Below are positions 46,372 to 56,434 of a DNA stretch of 64,000 nt, one piece after another. Every line of letters begins with the position of its first letter. Positions within the stretch are counted from its first letter, which is position 1. The translations under genes and the position numbers were made by a program. The notes under the pieces were generated by a model. It did not search any database. It had not been told where the DNA came from and saw nothing but the letters and a program-made list of their open reading frames with translations. This stretch comes from Diphasiastrum complanatum (lineage: Eukaryota; Streptophyta; Lycopodiopsida; Lycopodiales; Lycopodiaceae), in the NCBI GenBank assembly GCA_029204225.1, contig CM055111.1:10365000-10428999 (forward strand). The letters are read 5' to 3'.

Positions 46372-46741
46372 TGTTAGAAAACCGACTTGATCATAGAAGT
46401 ATCCCAAGACGAGATTCCTATTGTTGTTAGACAATAGTCATACACATGAGAGAGAACAACAATGATGAAAAGATGTACTCCAACTATGTCCCATTACAAA
46501 TGAGGTAGGGCGCCCATCATACTTATAGACCTTGGTCTATGTCGAAAAGCAAAAGCAAAAGCAGCCTAAAAGCAATTGCCTAATTAATGTCTCTATATAT
46601 GGTAAAAGCAAAACTTGTCTAACTTGACTTTTACTAAATATAGATAAGGGCCCCTAGAATTAGCACGCAGGCATGGCCCAACAATCCTAGTTAACCTAGA
46701 TGATAACATTAGGGGTACTAATGTAAACATTAACTCTAACA
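46372..46741 (-). repeat. 5' LTR of the nested LARD-like element (370 bp)
   Basis: Ends are a short inverted repeat (TGTTAGA/TCTAACA). It abuts the primer-binding site at 46371 and the TSD CTTCC at 46742. Confidence 0.9.
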
Positions 46742-46867
46742 CTTCCCTCCACAGAAATTATCAGGAGAACACCCTCAGTTATCAGCATAAAGGTCGAGAG
46801 ATCCAGTTTCATGAGCATGATGTCCCCAACAGCCCTATGGTCTGCAATTCAGAGCTTCGTCAGCTAA

Positions 46868-47651
46868 TTGGGGATAGCGACCACCAGGTTCTTATGTCAC
46901 CTTCAGTTCATTCCAGGAGTTTCTATTTCCAATACTTTACAACAGCAAGTAAATAAATTAGAAACTTTATTGTCTAAATGTGAAGATGTTTTTCTTGAAG
47001 ATTTACCACATGGTTTACCACCCAACAGAGATGTAGATCATGTAACAAACCTAGTACCAGGTACAGCACCTGTTTCTAAATCTCCGTATCCGGTCAGCCG
47101 AACTTAACAGATTATCTTGGGAAAGGCCAAATTCAGACTAGTAGTTCACCATGGGCATCACCAGTCCTTTTGGTGAAAAAGAAAGAGGGGTCTATGCGTC
47201 TTTGCGTAGATTACAGAGCCCTCAATAAAGTCACAATAAAGAATAAGTATCCAATGCCTCGGGCAGACGAGTTGTTTGATCAACTCGACGTGGCTAAGTC
47301 TTTCAGTAAAATTGACCTTCGATCGGGATATCATCAAGTCCGTATAAAGTCGAAGGATGTCCCAAAAATAGCTTTCAGGACTCGTTAAGGTGATGCCTTT
47401 TGGGCTCACAAATGCTCCAGCTACCTTTATGACCTTGATGAACAGTGTCCTCAGTTGAAGAAATAGCATATTTGGGTCACATTATCTCGGCAGATGGGAT
47501 TAAAATGGACCCCAGTAAGGTTAAAGCCATACTCAATTGGCTGAGACCTCAGAATCTTTTAAAGCTTCAGATCTTTCTAGGTTTGGCGAGATATTACAAA
47601 CAATTTGTCAAGGAATATGCTCAGATAGCTTCCCATGACAAATCTTCTTAA
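46868..47651 (+). pseudogene. Gypsy copy C reverse transcriptase, catalytic box deleted
   Basis: Reads VNKLETLLSKCEDVFLEDLP and PNRDVDHVTNLVPGTAP, shifts frame near 47100, then [20 protein letters not shown] and [20 protein letters not shown] to [20 protein letters not shown] (first catalytic Asp in KIDL). After a shift near 47388 it reads GVMPFGLTNAPATFMTLMN-like sequence, then jumps to EEIAYLGHIISADGIKMDPS. The segment that should hold YxDD is missing (deletion near 47447), so polymerase activity is lost. Confidence 0.88.
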
Positions 47652-47699
47652 GGGGAAGGGAAAGGAGTTCATTTGGGAGTCCGCACAGCAGGAGAGCTT

Positions 47700-48700
47700 T
47701 GAGGCTCTCAAAACAGCCTAGCTACAGCACCAGTTCTAAAAGTCGTTGACCCCAATCAGCCATTTGTGGTTGAAACAGATGCTAGCGACTTTGCAGTTGG
47801 TGCTGTACTAACTCAAAATGGACGACCAGTTGTGTTCGAGAGTAAAAAACTAGAGCCAGCACAAACTAGGTACAGCGCCTATGAAAAGGAACTCTTCTCC
47901 ATAGTTCATGCCCCTAAGACTTGGAGGCCTTATTTATATGGTGCCAACTTTGAGGTCCTGACAGACCATGAAAGTCTCAGATACCTTCCTACTCCGTTGA
48001 GATATTTGTCAGAGAGATCAATTTGGATACCATGACTCCCAGCAAACCCAGATTACCTCCTTTTTCTCTAGGAGACGATCTAGCGCAGACATTGACGCCG
48101 ATATATTGTCTGAGGATGAGTCAGATATCTTACCTCGTGATTCTCATCGTGATCGGTGACAGCGGGTTGCCTGCAAACCACACGTCAGAGCTACCAGGAG
48201 ACCCCATAGATCTAGAGTTCATGTGCGCAGGCCTACTACTTCAGCACCAGCTTCTTCTTCTATCCTTGCTTTCTTCAACTGTGGTCCTGTGGTGGCATAT
48301 CTACCAAAAGTTTGGATGGATATTGTATAGTTATATGACACCCCACTTGTACTATATTTCAGACTTTCATGTCTGAGAGCAGTTTAGACATTTAGACATT
48401 TCAAACATTTTGTCCGGTCTTGCTAGACCAATTATTTTAGCTAATAGTTTGCAATCAGCCTGAGCTCAGAGGTCGGAAAGCTCGTTGGGCTGAGTTAATG
48501 CAAGAGTTTGATATGTCTTTCAGATATAGACGAGGGAAATTCAATACAGCGGCGGATGCACTTAGTAGAATGCCTATGATAAACGAGCTGAGTTCTACTC
48601 AGATTCGTAGTGAGTTACTCGAGTCCTTGAGAGGGAAGTGCCAGCATGATGCATTCTTCTCTACTATCTGGAACTCAGTCCAGAGCAGACAGTTATAGAC
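47700..48700 (+). pseudogene. Gypsy copy C RNase H, split by a 462-bp block
   Basis: First part 47720-47988: PFVVETDASDFAVGAVLTQN then VVFESKKLEPAQTRYSAYEK and FEVLTDHESLRYL. Second part 48451-48700: after a shift, RKARWAELMQEFDMSFRYRR and GKFNTAADALSRMPMINELS. The nested copy at 42868-43206 gives the uninterrupted sequence, showing that the block 47989-48450 is an insertion between ATACCTTC and GCAATCAGCC. Confidence 0.88.
47989..48450. other. 462-bp insertion of unknown origin inside RNase H
   Basis: Exact borders come from comparison with the empty site at 43026-43048. No target-site duplication is visible at the junctions. One plus-strand frame reads the Asp/Ser-rich SSADIDADILSEDESDILPR before a stop; I do not recognise it. 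It could be filler DNA from break repair or a fragment of another element. Confidence 0.7.
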
Positions 48701-48862
48701 TCCAAAATCAGTTCTCGGGGCTGGTGCCAGTTCATCCAAGAATACGGCAGCTTGTGTTGAGGATGATGAGTCCAAATATACGTCAGATGAAGTTGAGGAC
48801 TCAGAGCCTGTATTCCCCAAGCAAACCACAGCGGGTGAGGGTCAGTTGACTCAAGGATTCAA

Positions 48863-49249
48863 ATGGAAATAGTATATTCCATTCAGGATGAGTATTTGCT
48901 CTATAGAGATAGAGTGTGTGTCCCCAATTCAGAGGATTATAGGCAGCAGGTCCTATACGAGTGTAAGGTTTTTTCAGTCTTTCATGTAAGTCAATTACGA
49001 AAAGCCTTAGCCAGATCAAAAAATCTGGTAGGGGACAATGTTCTAGTTCTCCCACTGGATTCTCAGCAACCTCCACATGAACCAGAGGAGATTCTTGATA
49101 GTAGAGAGATGCAAACTCGTCATATTCTATACCGACAATATCTAGTCAAGTGGAATGATCAGCCTATTGAGAATGCCACTTGGGAAAAAGGCAACGTCCT
49201 TCGCAAGATTTTTCCAAACTTTGTCTTAGAGGACCAAGACAGTTCTTAA
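48863..49249 (+). pseudogene. Gypsy copy C integrase remnant fused to the chromodomain
   Basis: Opens with the integrase N-terminal boundary DEYLLYRDRVCVPNSEDYRQ, then jumps to FHVSQLRKALARSKNLVGDN and PEEILDSREMQTRHILYRQY LVKWNDQPIENATWE, a chromodomain-like C-terminus. The zinc finger and the whole D,D,E core are deleted, without breaking this frame. Chromodomains guide integration in chromoviruses. The stop codon is followed by the polypurine tract. Confidence 0.85.
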
Positions 49250-49260
49250 GGGGGAGGGAG

Positions 49261-49617
49261 TATTACGATCACGTAACCAGTGCCGAACCCTAGAGAACAC
49301 AGGAGGTCAGATACCACAGTCAGGGGCGTGTCCAGTGTACACGTCCAACAGGGCAAGACAATGTGAGTAGTGTGCCCCGGCACGGTCCATAGCCATGCGG
49401 ACCTAACACAGCCTAGGGACCCTATTAACAGGATAAGGCCCCACGTTGGGTCCCGACGTGCAATCGGCCACGTCAATGCCACGTGGCCGACACTTGGCAG
49501 TATGCATGCTACCAGCCCTCACACTGGGCTAGGAGGGGCTTGCTCCATATCAGGGAGTAGGCAAGGTTGGGTGGATCAGTTAGTGTTTGCCCTACTGTGG
49601 TGTTGAGACCTCTAACA
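49261..49617 (+). repeat. Gypsy copy C 3' LTR (357 bp)
   Basis: Begins TATTACGATCACG (TG to TA relative to the 5' LTR), right after the polypurine tract, and ends CCTCTAACA. Followed by GTGTG, the partner of GTGGG at 40286. Confidence 0.92.
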
Positions 49618-49735
49618 GTGTGTGACATGGGAAACCTCTAGATGATGGCCACCTAGATGGGCCATTGTATATAGCCAGCCTGTTAGATTCACCTAACTAT
49701 AATAAGTAATCCCCATATCACGTGACTAGACCATC

Positions 49736-50183
49736 TGTTACAATCCCTACTTACTGCAGACCTCCAGGTGCCGGTTAACCACAAGAGACCGAACGATTCA
49801 CGTTCCACCCCGCCGTAGGACCTTATTCGGGTCCACCCTCCGTGCCCTGGCATGTGAACGTATCAAGCTGGATCTGACTTCCATCCTAGACGGCGTCCCA
49901 TACCACTGCCTAGGCTCTCAGCCATCTCCTGCCTCACGCTAGCATACATCCTGGCCGTGCACACGCTCTCCATCCACCTCCTCCTAGGTAGATAGAATGG
50001 ATGGCAAATGAGTCCTCCTCCCCTTGTATACCTCCAAGGAGAGAGACTACAAGCCATGTGCACACCTAGATCATGACACGTGGCAACCATGCAGGTTCAC
50101 GAGTCACCAGTCAAGTCTACAGGCCCAGTCATCGTCCAGTCTCAAGTTTAGGGTTGGGACCCAAGGGAGTTAGGTCCCTAACA
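49736..50183 (-). repeat. Element F 3' LTR (448 bp)
   Basis: On the plus strand it begins TGTTACAATCCCTACTTACTGC-like and ends GGTCCCTAACA. It is closely similar to 53400-53846, the other LTR of this element. Confidence 0.93.
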
Positions 50184-50233
50184 TTCCCTCTTCCTTAAAA
50201 AATTCCTTATTTAAGGAAGAAAACCAGAGAACC

Positions 50234-50428
50234 TCAGTTCCTTTTCCCAAGTATCATCGTCCTCAGAACTTCCTTTCCAACAAACCAACTTCCTTTCCAA
50301 CAAACCAAGTACTCAGTTACCTGCTGGTTTCTGAACCCACGTTGACGTACATCAACAATGGCCTGTGGTTCCGAAGGTATAAAGGATGTCAGGTCCTCCA
50401 GCTGAACTAAGTCCTCCTGAAGTATCAA
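50234..50428 (-). pseudogene. Element F chromodomain end
   Basis: Reads LVQLEDLTSFIPSEPQAIVD then VRQRGFRNQQVTEYLVCWKG, a chromodomain with the usual YLV-WKG strand. It follows integrase after a frame change near 50455. A duplicated CTTCCTTTCCAACAAACCAA (50269-50307) disrupts it. Confidence 0.8.
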
Positions 50429-50454
50429 GTCATCCTTTCCACCAAGTCGTTCCT

Positions 50455-51366
50455 TTAAACGACTAATGTGAAAAATGGATGTACCTTAACACCTTGAGGA
50501 AGTTCTAGTTGATACGCATTCCGATAGAGTTTCTTTACTATACGGAATGGCCCTGCGTAACGAGGTGATAACTTAGGACATTTCCCAGTCTTTAATACCT
50601 TAGAGTCTTTTGGGATTCTAAGATATATCCAAGCCCCCTCCTCGTAGACCTTGTGATTAGCGTAAAATCGGGCTCTATCCTGAGCCGTTTTTACGTTTTC
50701 GCGAGCAACAAGCAACATTTCTTGCATATCATGCAGGAAATCTATTGTTGCCTTAACCTTGAGGCCTTTGAGACCCACTGAAATGGGAGCCCTAGGCTGG
50801 AAACCATACATCAGAGAAAATGGACTAAAACCCGTCGCTGAGTGCTTTGCGCTGTTATACGCAAACTCAATCATTGGAAGGTACCTTTCCCAATCCGACT
50901 GTCTCCTGGAAACATATGCCCGAAGCATATCTTTCATAGACTGGTTTATCCTCTCTGTCTGACCATCCGATTCAGGATGATCTGATGACCCCATACTTAG
51001 AGTGGTCTCTAATTTCTCAAAGACCGCTTGCCAGAATTTGCCAGTGAACTTTGGATCTCGATCACTAACAATGTCATTCGGCAAACCAAATAACCTGAAC
51101 AACTTTTCACCGAAAAGCTGAGCAAGTTCAGAAGCCTTGACAGTTTGCTTGGTTGGAATAAATTGCGCCATTTTAGTTAACCTGTCAACTACTACCCAAA
51201 TGGCATCATTTTGCTTCCCCGTCCAAGGTAGCCCAGCCACAAAGTCCATGGAAATACTTTCCCACTTTCTTTCGGGAATTTCCAAGGGCATTAGTAAACC
51301 AGCTGCCTTAAGTCTTTCAGCTTTATTAACTTGGCATTGTGCACACTTGCGAACATATGCCTCCAC
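50455..51366 (-). CDS. Element F integrase, uninterrupted core
   Basis: An open 303-codon frame. VRKCAQCQVNKAERLKAAGL closes the HHCC zinc finger, which begins upstream in another frame. The catalytic triad is present: SMDFVAGLPWTGKQ (D), DIVSDRDPKFTGKF (D) and SDHPESDGQTERINQSMKD (E). The C-terminal GPY/F region reads PRYAGPFRIVKKLYRNAYQL. Retroviral-type integrases insert element cDNA into the genome. This is the only integrase core in the window with all three residues and no stop, though the rest of the element is broken. Confidence 0.88.
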   Translation of the reverse strand: MEAYVRKCAQCQVNKAERLKAAGLLMPLEIPERKWESISMDFVAGLPWTGKQNDAIWVVVDRLTKMAQFIPTKQTVKASELAQLFGEKLFRLFGLPNDIVSDRDPKFTGKFWQAVFEKLETTLSMGSSDHPESDGQTERINQSMKDMLRAYVSRRQSDWERYLPMIEFAYNSAKHSATGFSPFSLMYGFQPRAPISVGLKGLKVKATIDFLHDMQEMLLVARENVKTAQDRARFYANHKVYEEGAWIYLRIPKDSKVLKTGKCPKLSPRYAGPFRIVKKLYRNAYQLELPQGVKVHPFFTLVV

Positions 51367-51487
51367 TTGGCTTTTTAAGTTTGGCTAGTGAAAGTTCCTT
51401 TTTACTCAGTCAATCGTCCTTTGTGAGCCAGGGTGCTCTGCACACGGGCTGTCATGACATTCATGCAGGATTTGGGCCCTTATATCA

Positions 51488-52060
51488 TCATTTTTTGGCA
51501 CACAAACTTTTAGAAGAACCTGCCAGGACGTCTAGCCAAATACGACCGAAGTACCTATCGGTCTTACACAAATTTCTTAAGGACAGATACAACTCAGATT
51601 GGATCTCAGAAAAGCTTAACTGATTAACCTCTCCAATCCGGCTTAAGGCATCCGCGACACTATTAGAAGTACCCTTCCGGTACTCAATGTCGTAATAAAA
51701 TTCTTGGAGCATCTCGGACCATCTAGCCTTACGACCCCTAAGGTCGACCGCATCGTTAATATACTTTAACGCTTGATGGTCAGTAACTATGGTAAACTGG
51801 GAGCCATACAAATAATGTCTCCAAACTTTCAGGGCATGAATCACAGCAAAAAGCTCCTTGTCGTAGGTGGAATACCGCCTTTGAGTAGGATCTAGCTTTT
51901 TGCTTTCAAAAGCAACCGGTCTACCATCCAGATATAGGACTGCACCTATAGCGTAGTCACTGGCATCCGTTTCAAGCACATATGGCTTGTTAAGATCCAC
52001 TATGTGTAAAATAGGTGTTGTAGTCACACAGTATTTGAGGTTCTCAAAACTCTGATTCAA
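51488..52060 (-). pseudogene. Element F RNase H
   Basis: Reads PILHIVDLNKPYVLETDASD and VAFESKKLDPTQRRYSTYDK to FTIVTDHQALKYINDAVDLR and VADALSRIGEVNQLSFSEIQ. The typical Gypsy RNase H motifs TDAS, YDKE and TDHQAL are kept. Compared with copy A it lacks about 35 residues between LAGSS and VCVPKND, a small deletion that shifts the frame into integrase. Confidence 0.85.
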
Positions 52061-52191
52061 CTCTTCAGTCCAAGTAACCAGAGGACTGAACTTACTATGT
52101 CAGCTAACTCTTTTAGCCCCCCTGAGAATATTCGTTTAACGCATAGTTCAAGATGAATCTATGAGAAAACCCCGTAAAGCCCAAAAAGAAC

Positions 52192-52995
52192 TTAACCTCT
52201 TGGATGGATGGTTTTAGGAATAGGCCATTCACATACTTGTCGGACTTTATTTGGGTCAATTTCCAACCCATGGTCCGAAATAATGTGACCAAGGTATAAC
52301 AACCTTTTCTGGAAGAATACACATTTGGACTCCTTGGCAAAAAGCTTCTCCTGTCTAAGTAACTTTAAGACAGTCCTGAGATGCTCCTCATACTCCTCCA
52401 AGGTCTTACTGTAGATGAGAATATCATCCAAGTACACTATTACGAACTTTCCCAGATGCCTTGTTTCCACCTTTAGCTTCTGTAACGAATTAGCGTTTAT
52501 AAAATTATGTGTGGAACCGTCGTCAAATAAAACTGTTACGGCTTGGCCACCCACAACCCCCTTCATCCGAATGAGGTCATGAGAGCCAAAAACAGCCGTG
52601 TTAAAACAACAATGCTCACACTCAGAATTAGTAGCAAAGGAAAGATCTACACTAGATATGCTAGAGTTACTTGGTGTCTTAAAAGATGCCCCTTTAGCCT
52701 TCCTTTTCTTTGGACATTCCTTAGCGACATGACCTGGCTCCATGCAATTAAAGCACAGATTGTCGTTTCTGGCTTTCATAAAGGTTTCCTGGTCCAAGGT
52801 AGATCTTTTCTTCGACTTACCCAAACCTGAAGACCCATCTTTCGCCTTATCTTTTGATTTCTTTGGAAAGAAAGGCTTCTTACCCTTTACGTCGGGCAAG
52901 ACACCAGTCTCGGGCTTAGCCATCATACGAGTATCCGCGGAGAAGCAGTCTGCTACACGACCTGAGTGGAAATGAAATCCGCCCCCTTCTGCCAC
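52192..52995 (-). pseudogene. Element F gag knuckle-protease-RT fusion (internal deletion)
   Basis: A 267-codon open frame made by deletion. It holds a Lys-rich gag tail with a CCHC knuckle (CFNCMEPGHVAKEC), protease active site (VLFDDGSTHNFINANSLQKL), then, right after VETRHLGK, the RT catalytic box FVIVYLDDILIYSKTLEEYE and thumb LLYLGHIISDHGLEIDPNKV. About half of RT (fingers and first palm Asp) is missing between protease and YLDD, and the front of gag before the start is absent. The frame stays open across the junction. Confidence 0.88.
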
Positions 52996-53399
52996 CTATC
53001 CAGATTCGGACAGTGCCATGTGGCCAAGAGGAAACAAATTATTTGTTTTATTTTCCTTCGTTGCTCAGACAACGAGCAACCACCTTTTTTGTGCTGGGAG
53101 GGGCCCCCTGACACCGTCCGTTACCTCAACCTGAGCGGAAATACAAGTTGAGGAGGACTGCCACTTGTCCGCTTTTGGACAGTCCACGTGGCTCACTGCT
53201 AAGGGCCCCACAACTATTTTTTTTTTTTTAAATTTTATCCAAAAGAAAACCAAAAACAGCGAAGAAGGACAACACACGAAGGTGCATAAAAAACGTGATT
53301 TTAGCCCGTTTTGAATTCCGTCAGAAGCATCGTAAATTACAAGAAATCTACCACGGATCAACGCACCTGCTTTCAACATGCATTGGCTCTAGTACCATA

Positions 53400-53846
53400 T
53401 GTTACAATCCCTACTTACTGCAAACCTCCAGTGTCGGTTAACCACAAGAGACCGAACGATTCATGTTCCACCCTGCCGTAGGACCTAATCCGGGTCCACC
53501 CTCCGTGCCCTGGCCTGTGACCGTATCGAGCTGGATCCGACTTCCATCCTAGACGGCGTCCCATACCACCGCCTAGGCTCTCAGCCATCTCCTCCCTCAC
53601 GCTAGCATACATCCTGGCCGTGCACACGCTCTCCATCCACCTCCTCCTAGGTAGATAGAATGGATGGCAAATGAGTCCTCCTCCCCTTGTATACCTCCGA
53701 GGAGAGAGACTCCAAGCCATGTGCACACCTAGATCATGACACGTGGCAACCATGCAAGTTCACGAGTCACCGGTCAAGTCTAGAGGCCCAGTCATCGTCT
53801 AGTCTCAAATTTAGGGTTGGGACCCAAGGGAGTTGGGTCCCTAACA
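53400..53846 (-). repeat. Element F 5' LTR (447 bp)
   Basis: TGTTACAATCCCTAC... to ...GGTCCCTAACA on the plus strand, adjoining the primer-binding site on its left and the CCATC duplication on its right. Confidence 0.93.
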
Positions 53847-53851
53847 CCATC

Positions 53852-54801
53852 CCCATTATTTGAGAATTGAAAAGTGCCAAGGTCCTTCTTCATACTAATG
53901 CATGGATATGAAGGAAATCGTCGACATCTTGGTGAAACTCTATCAGATTGTTAGTTTTCCTAAAGTTTAATTCCACAAAAGCATAGTATGACTATTGTCA
54001 AAAAAGGACATGATATCCTCAAAATTTCTATCAAATGGGAAAAGAGCTCATCTATTTGGATAAACTAATGTCTCGAGAGGAGAATAGCAAGCTGCCACAT
54101 AGGCCCCACGATCTAAACCGGTACTTTTTGTACAAAAATCATGATCAAGATAGACTCCATTTAATCATCATATTTGGCCATGATCCATCAATAAAATAGG
54201 TCATAGAAATAGCTAAAAAGATATGCAACACATCTTGACCCTCTGCCTCCATGTGACCTTATCCCCTCTCTCAAGACTAAAACCCAAGAGAATCCTAGAG
54301 AGTAGGTAGACCTCTCACTGAGTTTCAAGAAAGAAAAGGATGTCTCCACTCTCAATAAATTCTTGGAGATCCCCTGCCGATAATGAAAAATAGATACATT
54401 GAATTTTAGGGTCCTATCCTCAAGGGCCTGGCTAGGACCTCATAACACACCTACACCTTATCCCTGTGCACTGACGGCATGTGGGGACCTCCTCTCCGTC
54501 TCCTATCTCTAGAATTACCCCACCTCCCCCATGTCCTTAGCCTCTTGAAATGCCTTTCTCCTCCACCTAGATGCACATGAGATCCTCATGTAAGACATTT
54601 CATGTGCCTTTCCTATTATCGAATGTTTTGAACCGAATCATTGAAGTTGTATTATCCTTGTTTGTCCTCCATGCTCCAGGAATTAATTTTTTGCTTCCTT
54701 GTTTCATCTGAGTGCCTAGCACTCCTCTGACTCTAATGTTCAGGGATATGCTATACCTCAATCTTTATAGAATGGTAACTGAGATCTCCTCCCCTTGTAT
54801 A
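53852..54801. other. Non-coding stretch
   Basis: No coding domain, RNA gene or clear transposon signature recognised. Confidence 0.5.
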
Positions 54802-55050
54802 CTTGCAAGGTACGTGTCTCCATGCCAAGCACACATCCCTAATTACGACAAGTGGCATGCATGCGGTCCACGAGTCACTAGTCAATTCAATAGGCCCAGC
54901 CCAATGTTCAATTTCAAGTTAGGTGTCTATTACGGAGATTTCGGAAAAGTCCTTGCAAGGTAGGTGACTCCATGCCAAGCACATATCCCTAATTACGACA
55001 AGTGGCATGCATGCAGTCCATGAGTCACTAGTCAATTCAATAGGCCTAGC
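54802..55050. repeat. Two diverged copies of a Gypsy LTR segment
   Basis: Units 54802-54900 and 54952-55050 are 99 bp each, with a 150-bp period. They share CTCCATGCCAAGCACA, CCCTAATTACGACAAGTGGC and GAGTCACTAGTCAATTCAAT. Their phrase order (GTATAC...CAAGG, CTCCA-GCCA-G-GCACA, ACGACA-GTGGCA, CACGAGTCAC-GTCAA, AGGCCCAG) parallels the last third of the element F LTR, so they are an old, duplicated LTR relic. Confidence 0.7.
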
Positions 55051-55074
55051 AATTTTGTTTCCAAAGACATATAT

Positions 55075-55536
55075 AGTTATGATCAAAATCTCAGGTGTTG
55101 AATCAATGAAGCATAAAAGACAGCAATAGACTAAAGCCCTACAAGCAATAGACAAGACAATAGGTTCTCCCACGAAGAGCCCAAGCAATACCAATCAATA
55201 ATCTGAAAAATGAGTGTACAAATGCCCCTATAAATAGCCTACCAATGAACCCTAAAATAGGAATTCAAAAGGAAAGGGAGGCAAAATGTGGGAAAATAGT
55301 GCGCCCTCCTACGGGCCCCCACTCCACATATAACCATATAATAAGGGCCCAAGGACAGTCAATGTCATAAAAAAGGACCCAGTGCGGGTCATCAGCATAT
55401 AAAAAGGCTCTGGGGCCTGTACATGACTAATATAAAATGCATAACCAGAAATATACATAACCAACAGTAAATGTAAAGAGGCCTGCGGAATATATGCAGA
55501 GTAGCCCAGTAGGCCTGTATCCTGTAGTCCGTAACT
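55075..55536 (-). repeat. Element G 3' LTR (462 bp)
   Basis: Plus strand AGTTATGATCAAAATC... to ...GTCCGTAACT. Nearly identical to 60762-61225. Confidence 0.93.
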
Positions 55537-55599
55537 CTCCCAAGCTATAAAGAACATTGCCCCCAATGTAGGCAAAATAAGATAAGAACCAGTGCCAGA

Positions 55600-56434
55600 G
55601 AAAAATACTGCATCAAGATATCCCATCTGAGAAAGGAACATCAAGAGAAGCCGGAGCATCCTGAGAAGCAATGGTAGCTGCAAGTGACCGAGCCTGATCA
55701 GCCAGGATAGGGGTATGATAAAAAACATCAATGGGCTCCCAAGTAGCCTCCTCAATAGGACGACCATCCCACTGACCAAAAACTGAACCTGCCGATGGCG
55801 ACGACTATGCAATAAGCGCACCTGTAAAATAGCAGCTGGCAGGAATGGAAAAAGCTCTGAATCTGTAGGAAATGAGGAATCTCGAGGAGCATCATCCTCA
55901 ATAGCAGCACGTAATAAACTGACATGAAAGATATCACAAGCCCGAGTAGCAGCAGGTAACTCAAGACGATATGTAACTGGACTGAGGCGCTCAAGAATCT
56001 GAAAAGGCCCATAATAGTGCGGCGCAAGCTTCTCAGTAGAAGCAAGACCCTGTACAAAACGATGGCGAGCAAAGCGTAACCGGAGAAAAACAGTATCACC
56101 CTCTGCAAACTCAACATGGCGTTGATGACGATCAACAATGGTCCTGTACCGCTGCTGAATATGCTGTAAATGAGTAGCAGCTCTAGTAATAATCTCCCGA
56201 GCACTCGAAAGATAAGATGAAATAGTAACAGGTGCATCATCTGGAGGAGCAGGTATACCAGGGTAGAACTGGTGAGTATCCATGAGCAAGCAGGAAAGGA
56301 AAAACACCTGTGCTGGAACTAACAGAACTGTTATAACTATACTCAGCCAAACATAAATGTTGATCCCAATCACGACCAGAAGGAGAAACATAATGTCGTA
56401 AATAATCCTCCAATACCAGGTTAATAACCTCAGA
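55600..56434 (-). pseudogene. Element G integrase C-terminus and chromodomain
   Basis: In the frame of 56664-55309, after an initial out-of-frame part, it reads ISSYLSSAREIITRAATHLQ, VEFAEGDTVFLRLRFARHRF and EKLAPHYYGPFQILERLSPV, the GPY/F segment, ending CDIFHVSLLRAA. After a shift a chromodomain-like RRHRQVQFLVSGWDGRPIEE and ATWEP follows. Much of the long 451-codon frame around it is a Leu-rich shadow. Confidence 0.8.

Larger units (their letters stand above)
43422..46741 (-). mobile_element. Nested non-coding LTR element (LARD-like), 3.3 kb, TSD CTTCC
   Basis: Inserted in copy C with perfect 5-bp duplications CTTCC (43417-43421 and 46742-46746). On the minus strand the 5' LTR is 46741-46372 (370 bp, TGTTAGAG...TCTAACA), followed at once by a primer-binding site TGCTATCAGAGC (46371-46360), one base off the initiator-tRNA match. 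The other end keeps only the last 32 bp of the 3' LTR (43422-43453). I found no gag or pol domains in the 2.9 kb between; 45.7-46.1 kb is rich in short CAGCGATCTGATTCCAGC-like phrases. Non-autonomous, probably moved by a Copia- or Gypsy-type helper. A partial LTR of the family sits in DGK intron 1. Confidence 0.85.
40291..49617 (+). mobile_element. Ty3/Gypsy copy C, full-length but defective, with two nested insertions
   Basis: Plus-strand element: 5' LTR 40291-40648, primer-binding site TGGTATCAGAGCC at 40650 (initiator tRNA-Met), gag, protease, RT, RNase H, integrase/chromodomain remains, polypurine tract AAGGGGGAGGGAG ending at 49260, and 3' LTR 49261-49617. The flanking 5 bp are GTGGG and GTGTG, a target-site duplication with one change. 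About 4.1 kb of its length is two later insertions (42498-43246 and 43422-46741); without them the element is about 5.2 kb. A 462-bp block of unknown origin sits in RNase H. The RT catalytic box and the integrase core are deleted. Confidence 0.88.
49736..53846 (-). mobile_element. Ty3/Gypsy chromodomain element F, 4.1 kb, TSD CCATC
   Basis: A minus-strand element bounded by perfect 5-bp duplications CCATC (49731-49735 and 53847-53851). The 5' LTR is 53846-53400, followed by TATGGTACTAGAGCCA, a diverged initiator-tRNA primer-binding site. Gag zinc knuckle, protease, RT, RNase H, integrase and chromodomain follow on the minus strand. The polypurine tract AAGGAAGAGGGAA precedes the 3' LTR, 50183-49736. 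Same family as copies A and B. The front of gag and the N-terminal RT are deleted, so it is non-autonomous, but integrase is complete. Confidence 0.9.

Noticed and set aside
55752-56240. Leu-rich membrane-like ORF
   Set aside because: Shadow frame over the element G integrase; similar Leu-rich shadows occur at 57615, 57986 and 58829.
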